DNA of 64,000 bases from Alphaproteobacteria bacterium LSUCC0396. Lineage in GTDB: Bacteria; Pseudomonadota; Alphaproteobacteria; Puniceispirillales; Puniceispirillaceae. Shown piece by piece: positions 15,865 to 24,576 of the stretch. The notes below the pieces were generated by a model that was not told where the DNA came from, ran no database searches, and saw only the letters and a list, made by a program, of their open reading frames with translations. Location of the stretch: assembly GCA_041228345.1 (NCBI GenBank), contig CP166131.1:1915001-1979000 (forward strand). Reading direction: 5' to 3'. Positions within the stretch are counted from its first letter, which is position 1. Every line of letters begins with the position of its first letter. The position numbers and the translations under genes are program-made.

Positions 15865-17478
15865 TCAGAGCTCACGAAGCGCGTTGAACTGATCGACATA
15901 GCCGCTGGCGTCAATCTTGACCCCGATTACGGTTGTCTCATTGCTTTTTAAAGCATGGTCAAGGGCGCTGATAAGACCGGCCTCAGTGTCAACATTCGTG
16001 CCGTTTGCGCCAAAACCGCGGGCAAGATGCTCCCAATCAATGCCGCCAATATGAACGCCGTAAGGATCAATGCCTTTGATGCTTTGTTTGGTGCGGATCA
16101 GGCCAACCTCGCCATCGTCAAACACCAGAATGATGATCGGCAATTTTTCGCGGACAGATGTCTGGATATCGGCAACAGCCATCAGCATGCCGCCATCACC
16201 GGTAAAAGCAACCACAGGCCGGTCGGGGTGGGCCAAACGGGCGGCCAATGCACCGGGGATCGCAAATCCCATTGAGCCAAGGCCGTTTGATGTCAGAAAT
16301 TCACGCGCCCCATAGCTTTGCCATTTCTGCACAACCAGCAACCGGCTTGCACCCGCGTCACAGGTGGCAACCGTATCCCGCGGCATGATCTCACGAACGC
16401 GCTCGACCGCCCATTGCGGTGATAGGCCGGTGGCGGGCGTGTCCAATGCCTTATGGACACGTTCACGAAATTCCTTGGCAGCGTCAAATCCCCAGCCTGA
16501 TCCTTGTGGAACCGCCGTGCGGACTTCGGTCATTAAAGCGTGCAGGTTGCCGATCACTTCTTCGTTGCAGGCAACCAGCCCGTCTAATGACGGGTGATTA
16601 GCAAATGAGAGAACTTTTGTTTCATAGGGCCAGCCCTTCGGCTGTAACTCAACCGCGTCAAGACCAATGGTGATGATTAAGTCTGCTTTGGAAACCAAAT
16701 CACGTTCGATCAAGCCGCCGATGATGCAACCCGCCCGCAGCGGGTGATCTTCGGGAATTGCGCCTTTGCATTTTGACGTGGTCAGAACCGGCGCACCAAG
16801 ATGTTCCGCCAGCGCCACCATCGCCGGACAAGCGCCATCCCATAAAGCGCCCAGCCCAACTAACAGCACCGGCCGGTCGGCGGCCTTGATCATGGCAACC
16901 GCATCATCCAATCCGCGCGGATCAGGCTTTGGGTGATAATAATTTGGCATGAGGTTTGGCAGGTTTGGCGCCGATCCAGCAGCTTTTTTTGTTTCGCTCT
17001 GCGGCAGGTCAAAATGAACCGGACCTGGTGCATAACCGGTGGCAATTCTTACAGCACGCCGCAATTGCTGTTTAATCACCGACGCGTCAATGGCGGTTGA
17101 CCATTTAACAATTGGCTGCAGCACGGCCTGATGGTCGAGACGTTGGCGAATACCAATTGCCTGTTCGGGTGCGGAATAACGATCGGTAATCGCAATAAGT
17201 GGCGCGCGATCTAAAAAGGCGTGAGCAATGCCATTTACCATGTTTGTTGCGCCCGGCCCACGCGTAGACAGGCACACGCCCGGGCTGCCAGTAATTTCGC
17301 CCCATGTTGCCGCCAGCATCGCACCAGCGACTTCCTGTTTCATCAGAATAAAACGCATTCCCTCAGCTTTGGCAGCCTCCATCAGCTCGACTGACTCTCC
17401 GCCCGGATGCCCCACAATGAATGGCGTCCCCATCTCTTTAAAAGCGGCGGCCATTTCTTCAACTGTTGTCGTTGTCAT
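15865..17478 (-). CDS. Thiamine-diphosphate enzyme, acetolactate synthase-like
   Basis: 537-residue enzyme with the three domains of the POX/ALS group: N-terminal PYR domain (GHPGGESVELMEAAKAEG, KQEVAGAMLA with the activating glutamate, GVCLSTRGPGATNMVNGIAHA), central domain (PVLLVGLGALWDGACPAM), and C-terminal PP domain with GFAIPGALAARLAHP and the ThDP motif GDGGMLMAVADIQTSV...LVFDDGEVG. The second half of the ThDP motif has Asp-Asp where many relatives have Asn-Asn. The family condenses or decarboxylates 2-oxo acids; no ilvH-like subunit gene is nearby, so branched-chain biosynthesis is unlikely and a catabolic 2-oxo acid role is my inference. Confidence 0.82.
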   Translation of the reverse strand: MTTTTVEEMAAAFKEMGTPFIVGHPGGESVELMEAAKAEGMRFILMKQEVAGAMLAATWGEITGSPGVCLSTRGPGATNMVNGIAHAFLDRAPLIAITDRYSAPEQAIGIRQRLDHQAVLQPIVKWSTAIDASVIKQQLRRAVRIATGYAPGPVHFDLPQSETKKAAGSAPNLPNLMPNYYHPKPDPRGLDDAVAMIKAADRPVLLVGLGALWDGACPAMVALAEHLGAPVLTTSKCKGAIPEDHPLRAGCIIGGLIERDLVSKADLIITIGLDAVELQPKGWPYETKVLSFANHPSLDGLVACNEEVIGNLHALMTEVRTAVPQGSGWGFDAAKEFRERVHKALDTPATGLSPQWAVERVREIMPRDTVATCDAGASRLLVVQKWQSYGAREFLTSNGLGSMGFAIPGALAARLAHPDRPVVAFTGDGGMLMAVADIQTSVREKLPIIILVFDDGEVGLIRTKQSIKGIDPYGVHIGGIDWEHLARGFGANGTNVDTEAGLISALDHALKSNETTVIGVKIDASGYVDQFNALREL

Positions 17479-17610
17479 GCTGAATATCTATCCTTGTGAA
17501 ACCGTCTTGAACCTTGCGTTTAGTGAACCAAAAATTGGCTATCCTGTCACTTGGTGATTGCGGGTTAGCGGCTAATTCTTAGCCTTAGATTTAACCTCAT
17601 ATCTCAAAAA

Positions 17611-17648
17611 AAAGAGCCATGGTCGCTTGTGGCAACCATGGCTCTTTT
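17611..17648 (-). terminator. Rho-independent terminator of the first TctABC operon
   Basis: Perfect 11-bp stem AGAGCCATGGT (17613-17623) and ACCATGGCTCT (17635-17645) with an 11-base loop. A-run on the left and T-run on the right make it effective in both directions. On the minus strand it follows the TctA stop at 17688 by about 40 bases, so it ends that operon. Confidence 0.9.
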
Positions 17649-17687
17649 TGTTGTTTAGCGGTAATCGTCGGGCGATTAGCGTTTCGA

Positions 17688-19286
17688 TTAAACCGCTGTT
17701 TTCTTTTTCTTCGAGATCGTTGAGTATGCGCGGAACCCAACAACCAAAGCTCCAATAATCAGGAATATTGGAGCATAAGAAAACTTATTCATGTACTCAA
17801 ACTTGAAAAAGATAAGCAAACCACTGTCTGAAATAATCATAGATTGGCGGAAAGCAGTTTCCATCGAGGTTGTTAATACAAAAGCGATTATGAACGCCGC
17901 AGCGGAGAAGTTGGTGCGACGCATACCATAGCCAATAACGCCAAAAAGGATTGCAAACCCAACGTCGGATATTGAAGAGCGTGAAGAGTAACTGGCTGCC
18001 AAAGAGATCATAAAAATGAATGGGTACAAATACTCAGTCGGAAGAACCGCAATAGCTTTGCCAACTAATGGTGCAAAAAAGTATCCAATAAGCCCATAGG
18101 CTCCGATCCCAATTAGTCCACCTGCAAATATGGCAAAAATGAATTCCCGTGGGCTCATCATGTTACCACCGATGAACAGAGGAGGCTCGGTGGCAAAGAT
18201 TTGTGGGCCAACCTGCAAACCGTTCACCAGGAACATGCCGATCAAAACCGCGGCGATGGTTGAGCCAGGGATGCCCAAAGTCAGCAGTGGAATCATTGAT
18301 GGGCCAGAAACCGCGTTATTGGCTGATTCCGGCGCTGCAATGCCTTCAACGACACCTGTTCCCCATTCGGCCTTGTTTTTTGCCCGACGCTTTTCTTCAC
18401 CGTATGCAACAAAACAAGCAACAGATGAACCAAGTCCGGGCATCATACCAATCAGTGACCCATAAATTGAAGATCTGAACATTAATGGAAAACATCTTTT
18501 GAATTCCGTCCAGGTAAAATAGTGGGCTGTTGGATCATCTATTTTACCAGATCCAATATCCACCATCTTCAATTTAACAGCTTTTTCAGCCTGAATAATT
18601 ACCTCAGAGATCACAAAAACACCGATCAACAATGGCACCAATGCCATCCCTGACTCGAGTTCATCGATACCCATCGTCATCTTAAATTGACCAGTAATTG
18701 TGTCCTCCCCAATGAGAGCAATGACTGCGCCAAACAGGGTGGATATTATCCCCTTGATTATACTATCACTGACAACAGAGCCAATCACGATGAATGCCAT
18801 GAGGTAAATAGCGAAATTTTCTGGAGGGCCAAACTGTCTCGTGAAAGCTGCAATTGATACTGCGCCAAATATAAGAATTATTTCCCCAAAATAGTCGCCA
18901 AATACAGAGGCTACAGTGGCAGTCTTTAGAGCTTTCCCTGCTCGTCCAGATTGGGTCATAGGGTAGCCATCTTGCATGGTGGCGGCGGATGCAGCAGTTC
19001 CGGGCGTATTAAACAGAATTGCTGCAATTGAGCCGCCATATCGACCAGATTTCCCGACGACGTAAAGAAATGCCAACCCAGATAAACCGCCAATTATGTC
19101 GTTATACACAATTAGTATTGGGAGCATCATTGCGATTGCAGCAGCCGCTGTTAAGCCTGGCAGAGCCCCAAAAACCATTCCAATAAATGCCGCCAGGAAA
19201 ACAAACCAAATAGCAAATGGATCAGCGAAGAAGGTCTGAAAACCACCAATAATATCTGCAAAGATCATATCTAAATTAATTCCCAC
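17688..19286 (-). CDS. tctA: Tripartite tricarboxylate transporter large permease TctA (system 1)
   Basis: 532-residue inner-membrane protein with about 12 helices. Family landmarks are GMVFGALPGLTAAAAIAMML near residue 40, GGSIAAILFNTPGTAASAA and QDGYPMTQSGRAGKAL near residues 85-120, then a second GALIGMMPGLGSSVA-like repeat and APESANNAVSGPSMIPLLTLG near residue 315. It carries the transport path for the TctC-bound carboxylate, driven by an ion gradient. Its start overlaps the TctB stop by 11 bases. The gene is A+T-rich (19 G+C in 60 at 18541-18600) compared with the second TctA in this window. Confidence 0.93.
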   Translation of the reverse strand: MGINLDMIFADIIGGFQTFFADPFAIWFVFLAAFIGMVFGALPGLTAAAAIAMMLPILIVYNDIIGGLSGLAFLYVVGKSGRYGGSIAAILFNTPGTAASAATMQDGYPMTQSGRAGKALKTATVASVFGDYFGEIILIFGAVSIAAFTRQFGPPENFAIYLMAFIVIGSVVSDSIIKGIISTLFGAVIALIGEDTITGQFKMTMGIDELESGMALVPLLIGVFVISEVIIQAEKAVKLKMVDIGSGKIDDPTAHYFTWTEFKRCFPLMFRSSIYGSLIGMMPGLGSSVACFVAYGEEKRRAKNKAEWGTGVVEGIAAPESANNAVSGPSMIPLLTLGIPGSTIAAVLIGMFLVNGLQVGPQIFATEPPLFIGGNMMSPREFIFAIFAGGLIGIGAYGLIGYFFAPLVGKAIAVLPTEYLYPFIFMISLAASYSSRSSISDVGFAILFGVIGYGMRRTNFSAAAFIIAFVLTTSMETAFRQSMIISDSGLLIFFKFEYMNKFSYAPIFLIIGALVVGFRAYSTISKKKKTAV

Positions 19287-19782
19287 TAATGAGGTCAGTA
19301 AGGGGTCTCATGTCAATTAGCTCACCTTTGGGGTCGTTTAGTCTCATGACACCCATAAAAAGCCATTGAAGCACCAGGGCCATCACTATCGTAGACGCAG
19401 CGATCTTGAATTTGCTTTTAACGCCAAAGGCGTAAAGTGCCGCAACGTACCCAGCAATAACAGACATAAAAAATCCAAAGAGCCAGAATGTAATTACAAA
19501 TAACACCCCACACCCAATGACAAGCGCAATCCTTTTAATGTCACTGTCCAAAAAGCCATATTCACTTTTCACAGCTCCAACTTTTCCGCGGTATGCCCGA
19601 AGCCATAACCAACATGCACCTAAAACCAAGCTCACAGCTAGAGCCATGGGCATTGTGCGTGGGCCAACGGCCTCACTTGATACCTTGATTGTGAACGCCT
19701 GATAGATAAAAAATATCCCAATAAGCGCGACTATAGTTGCCACGCCATATTCAATTTTTACTTTGTATGTTTGATCTTGCAT
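19276..19782 (-). CDS. tctB: Tripartite tricarboxylate transporter small subunit TctB (system 1)
   Basis: About 168-residue protein with four predicted helices (near residues 12-30, 45-62, 85-120 in two parts, 130-150) and the conserved GPRTMPMALAVSLVLGACWL opening that marks TctB proteins. It is the small membrane partner of TctA. The ATG at 19782 is chosen because the only longer start is TTG at 19800. It lies downstream of tctC with a stem-loop in between. Confidence 0.85.
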   Translation of the reverse strand: MQDQTYKVKIEYGVATIVALIGIFFIYQAFTIKVSSEAVGPRTMPMALAVSLVLGACWLWLRAYRGKVGAVKSEYGFLDSDIKRIALVIGCGVLFVITFWLFGFFMSVIAGYVAALYAFGVKSKFKIAASTIVMALVLQWLFMGVMRLNDPKGELIDMRPLTDLISGN

Positions 19783-19821
19783 TACAAACTCGGATCTCAA
19801 TGCTGATGTTTTTAATTAAAT

Positions 19822-19852
19822 GAGGGGCAGGCTATTATCTAACCTGCCCCTC
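19822..19852 (-). other. Intercistronic stem-loop between tctC and tctB (system 1)
   Basis: Perfect 10-bp stem GAGGGGCAGG (19822-19831) and CCTGCCCCTC (19843-19852), 11-base loop, in the 92-base gap between tctC and tctB. On the transcribed strand it is followed by ATTTAATTAAAAAC, not a U-run. It most likely protects the tctC message or attenuates read-through, giving more binding protein than permease. Confidence 0.65.
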
Positions 19853-19874
19853 CAGGACTGACACTTCAGTCATC

Positions 19875-20855
19875 TTATTTCGCGGTTAATTTTTCCATCA
19901 CCGGGATCATAGCTTCATACATGGCATTTTGAGCTTTGATCGCATCCGCTGGACTGGTGTAGAAAGCTCCAAGGTTATTCTTCTTCATGAAGCCTTTGAA
20001 ACCCTTCAGCTTGACTACATCTTGGATAGCTGTGTCGATTTTGGTCTTGACCTCGTCCGATACGCCTTTTGGCGAAAACAGACAGAACAACCCGGTGAAG
20101 TCAGCGCCTTTCATGCCTTCTTCAGCAAAAGTTGGGAGATCTGGCATCGTCGAGTCGCGAGTGGCGCCCGCGGTTGCGAGTGGACGCATGATGTCTTCAA
20201 AGCCAGCGATTGTGTTGTTGCCCCCAAAAACAGCCTGTACAGATTGGGAGACAAGAGCAGCTCTGGCAGGAGCACCACCTTTAAAGGGCACCATCTTGTG
20301 AGGGATGCCATGCTTTTCAAAGAAAGTCACACCAATGCCAGAATGCATTGTTGTCGCGCCTGAAGTTCCCCAGGTAACAGTTTTGCCGTCAGACTTCGCC
20401 CAGTCAATGAACTCCTTCATAGATTTTGCAGGATGTGATTGGTGAACTTGCATAGAAGTAACGAGTTGGGACATACACCCAAGGTTTTCCCAATCGTTTT
20501 TCACACTGTAAGGGGCATCTTTACCCTTTGCGAGCTCACCAACAATAAAGGTTCCGATATTAATCATGTAAAGAGTATGACCGTCAGGTTTTTCGCCCAA
20601 AACTTGCTTAGCACCTTTTTGTCCAGACGCGCCAGGAACGTTTACGATATAGGCAGGCTGGCCACCCATAGCTTCTGATTCGTGAAGAAATGATGCAAAG
20701 CCTCGGGAAGTGATGTCCGTTCCGCCACCCGCAGAGAAACCAACAACGATTTTTACCGGCTTTGATGGGTAAGAACCGTGCCCTCCTGCAATTGCCGAAC
20801 CAGAGGCTAGCGTCAACGCTGCTGCGCTAAGGGCGACTGTTTTCAAAATTCTCAT
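19875..20855 (-). CDS. tctC: Tripartite tricarboxylate transporter binding protein TctC/Bug (system 1)
   Basis: 326-residue periplasmic protein. A Sec signal peptide covers about residues 1-23 (cleavage after SAIA), followed by YPSKPVKIVVGFSAGGGTDITSR, the ligand-loop signature of Bug proteins. The second loop region shows TWGTSGATTMHSGIGV and the PFKGGAPARAALVS stretch. It captures a carboxylate and delivers it to TctAB. The ligand is not predictable. A TCCTCC (minus GGAGGA) 4-5 bases before the ATG gives a strong start. First gene of the operon tctC-tctB-tctA. Confidence 0.92.
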   Translation of the reverse strand: MRILKTVALSAAALTLASGSAIAGGHGSYPSKPVKIVVGFSAGGGTDITSRGFASFLHESEAMGGQPAYIVNVPGASGQKGAKQVLGEKPDGHTLYMINIGTFIVGELAKGKDAPYSVKNDWENLGCMSQLVTSMQVHQSHPAKSMKEFIDWAKSDGKTVTWGTSGATTMHSGIGVTFFEKHGIPHKMVPFKGGAPARAALVSQSVQAVFGGNNTIAGFEDIMRPLATAGATRDSTMPDLPTFAEEGMKGADFTGLFCLFSPKGVSDEVKTKIDTAIQDVVKLKGFKGFMKKNNLGAFYTSPADAIKAQNAMYEAMIPVMEKLTAK

Positions 20856-21174
20856 TTATTCCTCCGAAAGTTTACTTGAGTTTTTTTTTACCGATAATTA
20901 GCACATCAATTTGTGTCTCTTTGGGCCCTTCATGTCAATCCATTTCTATGAAATCAGCCAGATTTTTCAAAATTATCAATATTTAAAATTATGCGGCTTA
21001 CGAGTTCCAAGCTAATGCATTAAGGGTTTTTAAATCTCCCAATATAGGCATAATCCATCTGACGAATGTGAGTGGGCAGCAGTTTGTTCACGCGTTTTCA
21101 TCAGGCACCATCGGCAGGCTTTGCTTGTTGGCGGTGCCAAGATTTATGCGCATGCAACCTGAAGGAATTCTTTT
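20856..21174 (+). other. Divergent intergenic region (319 bases)
   Basis: No gene is seen. It is A+T-rich on the tctC side, as expected for a promoter, and contains a run of T at 20880-20889 just upstream of the tctC ribosome site. On the quinone-oxidoreductase side a 6-bp inverted repeat GGCACC (21104-21109) and GGTGCC (21133-21138) would form a leader hairpin. GAAGGA at 21161-21166 is the Shine-Dalgarno for the ATG at 21175. Confidence 0.4.
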
Positions 21175-22173
21175 ATGGCGAAACGTCCTGAGGAAATGGT
21201 TTTTGTTGGCGTGAATGCGCCGGGTGGGCCGGACGCCCTGATCTTGCGAAAGGCGCCGGTTCCAACCCCGGCCGCAGGCGAGGTGCTGATCAAGGTTCAT
21301 GCGGCTGGTGTGAACGGGGCTGATCTGCGGGAACGAGAGGGAAAATATCCGGTGCCTGCTGGTGCGCCAAATATCATGGGTTTGGAGGTATCGGGCGAGA
21401 TCGTCGCAGTTGGAAACTCGTGCCAACGTTTGAAACCGGGGGATAATGTCTGCGCGCTGTTAATCGGTGGGGGCTATGCTGAATATGCGGTTGCGCCCGA
21501 GGGGCAATGTATGCGTGTTCCGGCCGGTGTGTCGGTGGTTGATGCGGCTGGCTTGCCCGAGGTGTTCTGCACAATATGGACAAATATGATGGATCGCTGC
21601 CAGTTGCAGGCGGGTGAAACTGTTCTTGTTCAAGGTGGCACCAGCGGTATTGGCTTTGCCGCGATCAAGATTGCCAAGGCATTTGGTGCGTCTGTTTTTG
21701 CCACGGCGCGCACTGCTGCAAAATGTGACGCGATCCGTCGCTTTGGTGCAGATGCTGCGATTAATTATACAGTTGATGATTTTCACGATGTCGCGCTTGA
21801 ATTGACGAATGGCCGCGGTGTCGATGTGATTATCGATATTATCGGCGGTGATTATCTGGCACGAGAGGTTGCGCTGCTTGCCCATGGCGGACGGTTGATG
21901 ATCATCAATTTGCGCGGGGGAAAAATTGCAGAAGTTGATTTTGGCCATGTCCATAGCAAGCATCTTACCATTACCGGCGCACGATTAAGGCCACGGTCAA
22001 TTGCCGAGAAATCTGCTATTTGCCGATCACTGGAGGCGAATGTCTGGCCGTTGTTTGAGGATCGCACCATTATGCCTGAAACTTATGCGGTATTTCCCTT
22101 TAGTGAGGCAGCAGCAGCACATCGCCTTATGGAGTCAAGTGAACATATTGGCAAGGTTTTGCTGGTGCCGTAA
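21175..22173 (+). CDS. NAD(P)H-quinone oxidoreductase, zinc-free MDR family (PIG3-like)
   Basis: 332-residue medium-chain dehydrogenase/reductase. It has the GroES-like N-domain (GEVLIKVHAAGVNGADLRERE, then NIMGLEVSGEIVAVG) and the Rossmann domain with VLVQGGTSGIGFAAIKIAKAFG near residue 150. The cysteines and histidine of the catalytic and structural zinc sites are absent, as in quinone oxidoreductases. The GKYPVPAGAP and FPFSEAAAAHRLMESSEHIGK stretches are typical of the PIG3 branch. It would reduce quinones with NADPH in the cytosol. It stands alone, convergent with tupA. Confidence 0.87.
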   Translation: MAKRPEEMVFVGVNAPGGPDALILRKAPVPTPAAGEVLIKVHAAGVNGADLREREGKYPVPAGAPNIMGLEVSGEIVAVGNSCQRLKPGDNVCALLIGGGYAEYAVAPEGQCMRVPAGVSVVDAAGLPEVFCTIWTNMMDRCQLQAGETVLVQGGTSGIGFAAIKIAKAFGASVFATARTAAKCDAIRRFGADAAINYTVDDFHDVALELTNGRGVDVIIDIIGGDYLAREVALLAHGGRLMIINLRGGKIAEVDFGHVHSKHLTITGARLRPRSIAEKSAICRSLEANVWPLFEDRTIMPETYAVFPFSEAAAAHRLMESSEHIGKVLLVP

Positions 22174-22187
22174 CCGGCTGAAAAGCT

Positions 22188-23012
22188 CTAGTCAGCGTTT
22201 GGAAAGAATAACTGTTTACCATTCACACGGAACGCCGCAATCGCACTCTGTCCTTTTTTGGAAATCAGCCAATCAATAAATGCCTGACCCTCTTTAGATT
22301 TGACGGTTGGGCATTTCTCCGCACTAACCAGCATCGCCCCATAGGGGTTAAATAATTGGGCGGCGCCTTCGACCATGATTTTAAAATCGCCCTTGTTGCC
22401 ATATGCGCCCCATGATGCGCGGTCACTTAACGAATAGGCGCCCATTCCAACTGCGGCATTCAACGTTGCTCCCATACCCGAGCCCGTTTCACGATACCAG
22501 TCGCCCGATCCGGCGGTTTGATCGATATTGGCCATTTTCCACAAGGATTTTTCCTTGCTATGAGTGCCCGAATCATCGCCCCGTGACGCAAATATTGACT
22601 TGGAAGTGGCAATTTTTGCCATCGCGCTGGCGATATTCTTGCTGCCGGCAATGCCAGCCGGATCAGCTGCGGGGCCAATAATCACAAAATCATTATACAT
22701 AATGTCATGACGCTGCCGCGCATAACCATCGGCAACAAACTTGTCCTCACGCTGGCGGCTATGAACAAGCAAGACATCACCATCGCAATTCATCGCATTT
22801 TTTATTGCCGCACCGGTGCCAACCGCAACAACATTAACGGTAATACCGGTATCAGACTTGATCATCGGTAGGAGATAATCATAAAGGCCTGAATTTTTTG
22901 TCGATGTGGTGGACTGCACAAGGATTGACATATCTGCCATTGCCGAACTGGCTGCAAAGAGTGCGCTAATTGCCAGTGAACTTCGAATTGCCAGTAAACT
23001 TAAAGTCTTCAT
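22188..23012 (-). CDS. tupA: Tungstate-type ABC transporter binding protein TupA
   Basis: 274-residue periplasmic protein with a Sec signal peptide (about residues 1-26, cleavage after SAMA). The mature N-terminus ILVQSTTSTKNSGLYDYLLP is the TupA anion loop, followed by VNVVAVGTGAAIKNA and DVLLVHSRQREDKF. Later MYNDFVIIGP and RGDDSGTHSKEKSLW complete the family pattern. TupA proteins bind tungstate tightly and molybdate less so; sequence alone cannot settle the metal. It is the last gene of tupB-tupC-tupA, an order in which the binding protein is distal. Confidence 0.9.
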   Translation of the reverse strand: MKTLSLLAIRSSLAISALFAASSAMADMSILVQSTTSTKNSGLYDYLLPMIKSDTGITVNVVAVGTGAAIKNAMNCDGDVLLVHSRQREDKFVADGYARQRHDIMYNDFVIIGPAADPAGIAGSKNIASAMAKIATSKSIFASRGDDSGTHSKEKSLWKMANIDQTAGSGDWYRETGSGMGATLNAAVGMGAYSLSDRASWGAYGNKGDFKIMVEGAAQLFNPYGAMLVSAEKCPTVKSKEGQAFIDWLISKKGQSAIAAFRVNGKQLFFPNAD

Positions 23013-23046
23013 TTGATGTCCTTAGCCTTTGCTGACGGGTTGATAA

Positions 23047-23781
23047 TCACAGAACTAGTTTGCCGGCCAGATAGGCCTTGGCGGCAGATGATTTCGGATT
23101 TTCAAAGAATGATCCTGCCGCGCTATGTTCAGCCAATTTTCCGTGATGCAGGAATAACACATCATCGGCAAGTCGTTTGGCCTGCCCAATATCATGCGTT
23201 ACCAGAATGATTTTTGTGCCTTGCTTGCTGACCTTTTGTAAATTGGTCTCGATGGTTTCGATCGAGGCGGGATCAAGGTTTGATGTTGCCTCATCCAGAA
23301 ATAATATAGCGGGCTTGGTGATCAACGCCCGGGCCAGTGCAAGACGCTGTTTTTCGCCGCCAGATAACAATCGCGCCGGATGGTGCAAAAGATGCTCAAG
23401 CCTAAGTTGGCGCAGATATTCACGTGATATCTCGGGGTCATCAATGCCGCGTTGGCGCGCGACAAACAGCAGATTTGCCAAAACTGTCCGTCGCAGGATG
23501 GTTGGTGTTTGAAAAACAAGCGACTGCAGCTTTCTGATCGCCGGGCTAAGCGGCTCATCAGCATATAGGATTGCGCCGTTATCAGGGATTGCAAGGCCAT
23601 GTAGACAGCGCATGAAAAGACTTTTTCCCGCGCCATTTGGCCCCATGATAATACTGATCCCGCCAGATGTGATTGTGCAGGACAGATCATCAATCAGCGT
23701 GCGATCATTGAGCGTCAGGGTGATGTTCTGAACCTTGATCGGCATGACGCGTGAATGTTTTGCCACGGTTTGCTTAAACAT
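23047..23781 (-). CDS. tupC: Tungstate-type ABC transporter ATPase TupC
   Basis: 244-residue ATPase: Walker A GPNGAGKS (residues 47-54), Q-loop VFQTPTILRR (about 89-98), signature LSGGEKQRLALARAL (139-153), Walker B ILFLDEATSNLD (159-170) and the switch histidine in VTHDIGQ. It energises TupB. Its ATG at 23781 overlaps the last codons of tupB by 8 bases, so the genes are translationally coupled; an internal ATG at 23745 is possible because the fold begins there. Confidence 0.9.
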   Translation of the reverse strand: MFKQTVAKHSRVMPIKVQNITLTLNDRTLIDDLSCTITSGGISIIMGPNGAGKSLFMRCLHGLAIPDNGAILYADEPLSPAIRKLQSLVFQTPTILRRTVLANLLFVARQRGIDDPEISREYLRQLRLEHLLHHPARLLSGGEKQRLALARALITKPAILFLDEATSNLDPASIETIETNLQKVSKQGTKIILVTHDIGQAKRLADDVLFLHHGKLAEHSAAGSFFENPKSSAAKAYLAGKLVL

Positions 23782-24481
23782 AGGCGCGCCGCTTTGCCGA
23801 GGCCTTTAACCACTGCACCAGAAAATTCACTGCAAGTGATATCGCCAGCAAAATAAACCCAAGTGCCAACGCCAGCGCGAGCTCGCCTTTTGAGGTCTCC
23901 AGCGCAATCGCCGTTGTCATGACCCGCGTCAGGTGATCAATATTACCACCGACAATAATCACCGCGCCCACTTCTGAAACAGCCCGGCCAAAACCGGCAA
24001 GAATGACCGTCAAAAGCGAATAGCGCGCGTCGATAATATAGGCCAGAAGGGCGGTTCGCCTTGGCACCACAAGACTGTCAAAAAAATCCTTATAATCTTC
24101 GTGCAGATCCTCAAGAACCTGACAGGATAGCGCGACAATGATCGGTGTGATCAATATCATCTGGGCGATCACCATCGCCTCTGGCGTATAAAGTAGCCCC
24201 AGCCAGCCAAATGGCCCAGACCTTGATAAGTGCAAATAAACCAACAGGCCAACAACAACTGGCGGCAGCCCCATCATTGCATTGAAAACCCCCACAAGAA
24301 AATCGCGCATGGGAAATTGGCGAATGGCCAGAATGGCCCCAAGTGGCAGGCCGATCAAACAGGATAGCGCCAGAGATGCAAGGCTGACATTAATTGAGAG
24401 CGCCAGAATCTCCATCAGATCATTGTCTGAACTGGCCAATAAATGAAAGGCAGCTGTGAAAGATTCTGAATAGATTGGCAT
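23774..24481 (-). CDS. tupB: Tungstate-type ABC transporter permease TupB
   Basis: 235-residue inner-membrane permease with about five to six helices and the molybdate/tungstate BPD_transp_1 pattern: LALSINVSLASLALSCLIGLP near residue 27, then GVFNAMMGLPPVVVGLLVYL around residue 85, and the EAA-type loop GFGRAVSEVGAVIIVGGNI near residue 163. First gene of the tup operon. The leader of 95 bases before it contains no obvious molybdate riboswitch that I can recognise. Confidence 0.9.
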   Translation of the reverse strand: MPIYSESFTAAFHLLASSDNDLMEILALSINVSLASLALSCLIGLPLGAILAIRQFPMRDFLVGVFNAMMGLPPVVVGLLVYLHLSRSGPFGWLGLLYTPEAMVIAQMILITPIIVALSCQVLEDLHEDYKDFFDSLVVPRRTALLAYIIDARYSLLTVILAGFGRAVSEVGAVIIVGGNIDHLTRVMTTAIALETSKGELALALALGFILLAISLAVNFLVQWLKASAKRRAYV

Positions 24482-24576
24482 GATTATCCCTAGCGGTGAA
24501 TGCCTACATCTACTATGAAAAAATCACATGAGCAACCGTTATGCTTAAAAGATCACAACGAATAGGTTTTGCCAGC

